Positions 59,741 through 64,000 of a stretch of DNA of 64,000 nucleotides are shown here, piece after piece. The stretch comes from Cytophagales bacterium (GTDB lineage Bacteria; Bacteroidota; Bacteroidia; Cytophagales; 172606-1). Each line of letters opens with the position of its first letter. The stretch's first letter is position 1. The stretch is from contig JAUJNL010000022.1 of assembly GCA_030448185.1 (NCBI GenBank), forward strand, positions 1 through 64,000, in the 5' to 3' direction. The notes under the pieces were generated by a model, which saw only the letters and a list, made by a program, of their open reading frames with translations, did no database searches and was not told the origin of the DNA. The translations under genes were made by a program, and so were the position numbers.

Positions 59741-60446
59741 CCAAAAATTATATTGCATACAGCAGTTTTTGCGATTAATTGAATAACAGGCTAATGTTTA
59801 AAAAGCAGTATTTAGTTTTGCCTTTATTGATTAGGAAGAAGAGTAAATAATGGAAGTGATTTGGGCTGGTGAAAGCTTTTAATAGAAGCGTAAGATTTCC
59901 CGAAGAAGGTTGAACTTTGAGTCACTTCTGAAGTACTCCCCCTTTATAGAACCAATAAAGGGAAATTGCTAGTTGAAATTTGACTTCAGGCGCTCCTGAT
60001 CAGCAGCCGTGATAAATCCATACGGGTGGTTCTATGCCAGTGTCCTGGTAATCCTTCCGGATGAAGGTCCATGAAGGTCCAAAAGATGCGCTACAGTGAG
60101 TTCTAGACTCAAGGCCTATCAATTTTCCCACCGGCTCCACGGATGGCCGCACTCCGACCCTAAATGGGATTTTAGTCAGGTCCAAATCAAGATTAGGATT
60201 TAAACTAAACTTCCATGCGATGGTGTCAGGCCCCCTGTTTTTCGAACAGAACCTGAATTGAACGAACAGAACCCTTTCTTGAGACGCTTTTAGACCGAAA
60301 GGGAAAAATAGGGCTACTCCCCTACCTCTCAATAAAGTCTCACGCTTCCAACGTTAAAGATTACAGTTAATTGAGGCAATTAGGCTCTTTTCCAAGTGTT
60401 CACTTTTTTGGACGAACTCCAAACCAAACCTACGGCTTTTTACCTA

Positions 60447-60621
60447 AGCTCGACTTTCGCATTTTCTCATAATGCAACCTACCAAAGGGTTGAAATAGGG
60501 TTAATTCTTCAAATAGTTTTTGAACATCATGTCTAAAACGCGATATTCAAAAACTAAAAATACCTTTATCTGCGCCGTTTAAGCCTGGTTTTCTGGTTTT
60601 CACAAATGCGAAAGTCGAGCT
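60447..60621. repeat. 175-bp element with 18-bp terminal inverted repeats
   Basis: AGCTCGACTTTCGCATTT at 60447-60464 and its exact complement at 60604-60621 enclose 139 bp without an ORF. The structure resembles a MITE; no target duplication could be seen. Confidence 0.6.
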
Positions 60622-60667
60622 CAGAAGCTAGTAAGGCCCTCTCTTTCAATTCCTACCTGATTTTCCC

Positions 60668-62507
60668 TTATATCGCCTGCAGCGAACTTAGTTTACGGTA
60701 AACACCATTTTCTTTCTCCAGCAGTTCGTCATGGCGACCCTGTTCCTTGATTTGCCCTTCCTTAATTACGATAATCTGGTGGGCATTCTGAATGGTACTC
60801 AGGCGGTGGGCAATTACCAGGGAAGTACGGTTTTTCATCAAATTGGTCAGCGCCTCCTGCACCAGTTTCTCTGATTCAGTATCCAGGGCTGACGTGGCCT
60901 CATCGAGAATCAGAATCGGCGGATTTTTCAGCACCGCCCGGGCAATGCTGATTCGCTGCCGTTGGCCACCGGAGAGTTTAGTGCCCCGGTCACCAATGAT
61001 TGTCTGGTATCCGTTTTCCGTTTGGGTAATAAAATCGTGGGCATTGGCAATCTTAGCCGCATTCACTACGTCATCCATGGTAGCATTGGGGTTGCCAAAA
61101 GCTATATTGTTAAAAATAGTGTCATTGAATAAAATAGACTCCTGAGTAACAATGCCCATTTGCTGCCGCAGGGAATCAATGGTAAAGTCACGGATGTCTT
61201 TCCCATCCACTAGAATCGCCCCCTCATTAGGGTCGTAAAATCGGGGAATCAGGTCGGCAATAGTCGATTTACCGCCACCCGATGGGCCTACCAGGGCAAT
61301 AGTTTTTCCTTTAGGAATGGTAAAATTGATCCGGTTAAGTACTTTTTTTTCCATTTTCGTAGGCGAAGGACACATTTTTAAACCCAATATCCTGGGTAAA
61401 AGCAGTTAGTGGAACGGCATCCGGTTTGTTTTTTATGGCTGGTGTCGTGTCAATTAATTGTAATACCCGTTCACTGGCTGCCAGTCCCCGCTGAATATTG
61501 CTAAAGGCGTTGGACATCTCTTTGGCTGGCCGTAATACCTGTGAGAAGAGAATAATATAGGCACAAAAGCCTCAGCAGTCAGTTCGGATTGATTGGATAA
61601 CACCAATGAACCCCCGTACAACAAAATCCCCGCTACTACTGATACGCCCATAAATTCTGAAAAAGGCGAGGCAAGTTCCCGCTTATAAGCCATGGAACGC
61701 ATAGTACGCTTGTAGTGCTGATTTTCCTGGTAGAATTTATCTTTCACGTATTCAGCCGCATTAAAAGCTTTTACGATACGCATACCACTAAATACTTCAT
61801 CGGCTATACTGGTAAGGGCACTCCAACGATTGCTGTCCCTGGCGGCTTCCTTTTTTAATCGTTTCACCAAACTAGCAATCACCACGCCGGAAATCGGAAT
61901 AATAAGCAAGGTAAAAAAGGTCAGTTTAGCTGACATCGTAAACAATACCACAAAGTACCCGATAATACTAACCGGTTCTTTAAAAGCCGCAGTAAAACTG
62001 TAGGCAATGGAATTTTCTACCTCCTGCACATCAGTAGTAATGCGGGAAATAATATTCCCTTTGCGTTCATTCGAGAAAAAGCCCAGGTGCAAGGAAATGG
62101 CTTGGTCGAATACTGCCTGGCGAAGCTTAGCCACACTGTGGGTTTTCAGGTGCTCCAACACCCGCTGAGTCAGGTACCGGAATACATTTGACAACAGCAC
62201 GGAAGAAACAATTATGGCACACACAAACTGTAAAGCCCCCAATTTGCCGTATTGAGTGATTATTCGGCCAAATGTGTAGTTGAAGGCTTGCTTAATAAAA
62301 TCAATACTGAGCGAAAACTCGGGTTTGCGCAGCATCCCCTGCAACTCCTGTTCGTCAACCGTATTGAACAGAACTTTCATCAGCGGAACCAGCAAAGTAA
62401 AATTCAGAATTCCGAAGAAGATGCTCAGAAAGGAAAAAAATAACGAAGGGAATTACAAACCTGCTTAATGGCTTGGCATAGGACAGCAGGCGCAAATAGG
62501 TTTTCAT
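60668..62507 (-). pseudogene. MsbA-like ABC exporter, frameshifted
   Basis: A half-transporter (about 610 aa) with fused membrane and ATPase domains, like the lipid A/glycolipid flippase MsbA. N-terminus 'MKTYLRLLSYAKPLSRFVIP' from 62507, one frame change within TM1, then a long membrane domain (62395 to about 61560) with 'HLGFFSNERKGNIISRITTD'. A second change lies around 61500-61560 and a third near 61370. The ATPase has Walker A 'GPSGGGKST', 'LSGGQRQRISIARA', Walker B 'ILILDEATSALD' and the switch 'IAHRLSTI'. Eleven bases separate it from the upstream glycosyltransferase stop, so it may export a lipid-linked glycan made by that cluster. Confidence 0.88.
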
Positions 62508-62518
62508 GGAGAATGAAT

Positions 62519-63496
62519 TTACTGTTCGAACTGTTTCTGATACCGTCCGAACGACTCAAATAACTCTTTGTCAGATATAACGGATTCTCTTTCTCGATGC
62601 GGCGTTTAGGACGTATCTGGCCACAGTCTATAAGCTTCCCAAAGAGCCGTAGTATAAACCTTATTGAACACCAACACTTTCAGCAGCATAAAAAACGTGT
62701 GACAACAGATAAGGTGTATAGTGGATATTCTTCCAGATAAAAATAATGCGGTTGCGCTGCGAAATCATAAGTTTCCGGAAGGGGTACTCACCTAATAGAT
62801 GCTGTAATTTTGCATATGATACCCTACGCAGCGCGGCTCGTAATACGTAAGCCAACCCCTCTTAGAAGCCCGGTAGGAGAGGTCGGTTTCCTCCCAAATG
62901 TAGGGAGAAATAATTTCATCAAAACCTTCCAACTGTTGCACCTTAACTGCATCCGCAAAGAAGTAAGCACCTTGTACACTAAACGATAAGTAGGGCGGCT
63001 TTACTTGGCTTTGCTCAATCTGGGGATTGAAAATATTATTATTTACCCTGGGCAAGCCTCGTCGCCAGTAGGCTTTTTTGATCCCGTCAAGTGGCTTATG
63101 ACTATCATAGTAATAGCCACAGGTAGTTACGGCAAACGTGGCGGCCTTATCGAAATAGGAAGAATAGTACTGGAAATAGTCTTCCTTGATTTCAACGTCG
63201 TTGTTGAAGAAAAACAGAATTTCATACTGCGCCGTCCGGATGCCAACATTGCAGGTACCCGAAAACCCCAGGTTTTTAGGATTAAAAATGATTTTTACAG
63301 CCGCATGGTTGGCCGCAATAGCCTGCATTACCTCCCGACTCTTATCCTTAGACTGGTCGTCTACAATGATAATTTCGTACTTGCCCGAATGGTTTTCTAA
63401 TGCCCTAAACAGAGATGGCATAAATTTGGGCAGTAACTCCTCGCCATTGTAGTTGGGAATAATGATGCTTAACGACTTGGGAACTGATTCACTCAT
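62519..63496 (-). pseudogene. family 2 glycosyltransferase, frameshifted near C-terminus
   Basis: A GT2 (GT-A fold) glycosyltransferase of about 325 codons. The intact 230-residue N-terminal part has 'SIIIPNYNGEELLPKFMPSL', 'YEIIIVDDQSKDKSREV' (nucleotide-binding Asp), 'NLGFSGTCNVGIRTA', the metal-binding DxD-like 'FFNNDVEI' and the acceptor-side 'WEETDLSYRASKRGWLTYY'. After 'CVGYHMQ' at about 62810 the frame breaks; the end continues as 'RNRIIFIWKNIHYTPYLLSH' and 'ISDKELFESFGRYQKQFEQ' to TAA 62519. Donor and acceptor are unknown. It belongs to an envelope glycan cluster with its neighbours. Confidence 0.85.
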
Positions 63497-63497
63497 A

Positions 63498-64000
63498 CTA
63501 CAAATGTGACTGAATGCCTATCTCACAGGCTGTTATTTTTTCTGAAACTGCCTTTTCCAGCAAAGCATCATTTTGAGGATGCATCTTTTGTTTGCTCTCC
63601 GGATGATGCAAGTGGTAGGCTACCCCGCCAAATTTCAGGTTTTTTCTTTTAATCCCATTGTTAAACAACCGGACCACAAACTCACTGTCTTCCCGGCCCC
63701 AACTGGTGAATGCCTCATTAAAGCCATTTACTTGAATCACATCCGATTTCCAGAAAGCCATGTTGCAGCCCCGGATTCTTTTGAGCATCGTATTTTTCCG
63801 CGAAAATAATTTTGAGAGTAGTGGCATATTTATGCCGTTCAAGCGGTTTTTTATGCCAGACTGCCAGGGGAAAAACGAGGTTTTCTTGTTTCGCAGTGCT
63901 TCCTGAGTTAATGCTTCCGAAAGCAAAACTCGGGAACCTTGAATGAAAAAATGCCTGCGGGCCGCTTTTTTATGGGTTTTGATAAAATCCCGATGCATAA
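63498..64000 (-). CDS. family 2 glycosyltransferase, C-terminal part
   Basis: The window ends within this gene; 166 residues of its C-terminal part are present. 'IRGCNMAFWKSDVIQVNGFN' and 'TSWGREDSEFVVRLFNNGI' are the galactosyltransferase-type C-terminal motif (Glyco_transf_7C), with W-G-x-E-D at the acceptor site, and 'GVAYHLHHPESKQKM' follows. The Met at the right edge is probably internal. Its stop lies one or two bases before the next glycosyltransferase start, so the genes are coupled. The transferred sugar is unknown. Confidence 0.88.
   Translation of the reverse strand, partial: MHRDFIKTHKKAARRHFFIQGSRVLLSEALTQEALRNKKTSFFPWQSGIKNRLNGINMPLLSKLFSRKNTMLKRIRGCNMAFWKSDVIQVNGFNEAFTSWGREDSEFVVRLFNNGIKRKNLKFGGVAYHLHHPESKQKMHPQNDALLEKAVSEKITACEIGIQSHL

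Larger units (their letters stand above)
59595..60667. other. long intergenic region
   Basis: No gene is convincing in over 1 kb. It contains the AT-rich upstream region of the SusC gene with a palindrome (59722-59740), a 10-bp tandem duplication ATGAAGGTCC (60061-60080), and an 18-bp inverted repeat pair (60447-60621). Confidence 0.55.

Noticed and set aside
60000-60332. 110-codon minus-strand frame
   Set aside because: No homology pattern, signal or upstream context; Arg/Ser/Pro-rich. Left as intergenic.

Overview
The window looks like a chromosomal segment of a Bacteroidota, most likely a Cytophagales/Spirosomaceae-type organism. The signs are a SusC/SusD outer-membrane pair, several MacB/FtsX-type permeases beside an NtrC-type two-component system and a PadR regulator, DUF2911 and DUF1080 lipoprotein-like genes, a RAYT gene with its REP palindromes, and promoters that fit the Bacteroidota TTTG / TAnnTTTG pattern. 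This taxonomic call is inference from gene content; no rRNA gene or full tRNA gene is present.

Layout. 0-2.3 kb: the 3' part of an ISL3 transposase, a methyltransferase, and a broken RAYT carrying REP palindromes inside its own reading frame. 2.3-9.1 kb: a tetR-OMF-MFP-RND efflux operon on the minus strand in which only the RND pump is intact. 9.7-12.5 kb: degraded DUF1080 and DUF2911 genes, divergent from a degraded membrane-anchored HTH protein. 12.9-21 kb: two damaged MacB/FtsX permeases divergent from an intact NtrC-type regulator and its histidine kinase. 21-26 kb: a PAP2/vanadium haloperoxidase-like lipoprotein and a PadR / small TonB-like protein / permease operon. 26-29.3 kb: a broken GNAT, a methyltransferase-like gene, and a ceramidase-like gene coupled to a broken SDR. 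29.7-35.7 kb: a thiamine operon (TPP riboswitch, thiS, thiC, TenI-like, thiE, thiG, thiH) in which thiC carries indels. 36.5-37.9 kb: a cluster of Gly/Thr/Ser-rich low-complexity lipoproteins. 38.2-41.9 kb: a CheB remnant, a DUF421 protein and YyaL. 41.9-46 kb: decayed IS5 and IS66 elements around a decayed DUF937 gene. 46-48.3 kb: a broken SulP transporter and an intact beta-carbonic anhydrase. 48.7-51.7 kb: a tRNA 3'-end att fragment, a truncated tyrosine integrase, an intact single-ORF IS66-type element and a decayed IS630. 52.1-59.6 kb: a broken S9 peptidase, a SusD with a frameshift, and an intact SusC. 60.7-64 kb: an MsbA-like ABC exporter and two glycosyltransferases, probably an envelope glycan locus.

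An overriding feature is the large number of one-base indels and stops, about 20 loci, next to perfectly intact long genes. Several lie in short base runs and compensate each other (thiC is almost exactly full length), so some are probably sequencing or assembly errors. The IS, CheB, IS5 and integrase remnants are more likely real decay. Interspersed palindromic repeats of several families are unusually dense, including inside operons.
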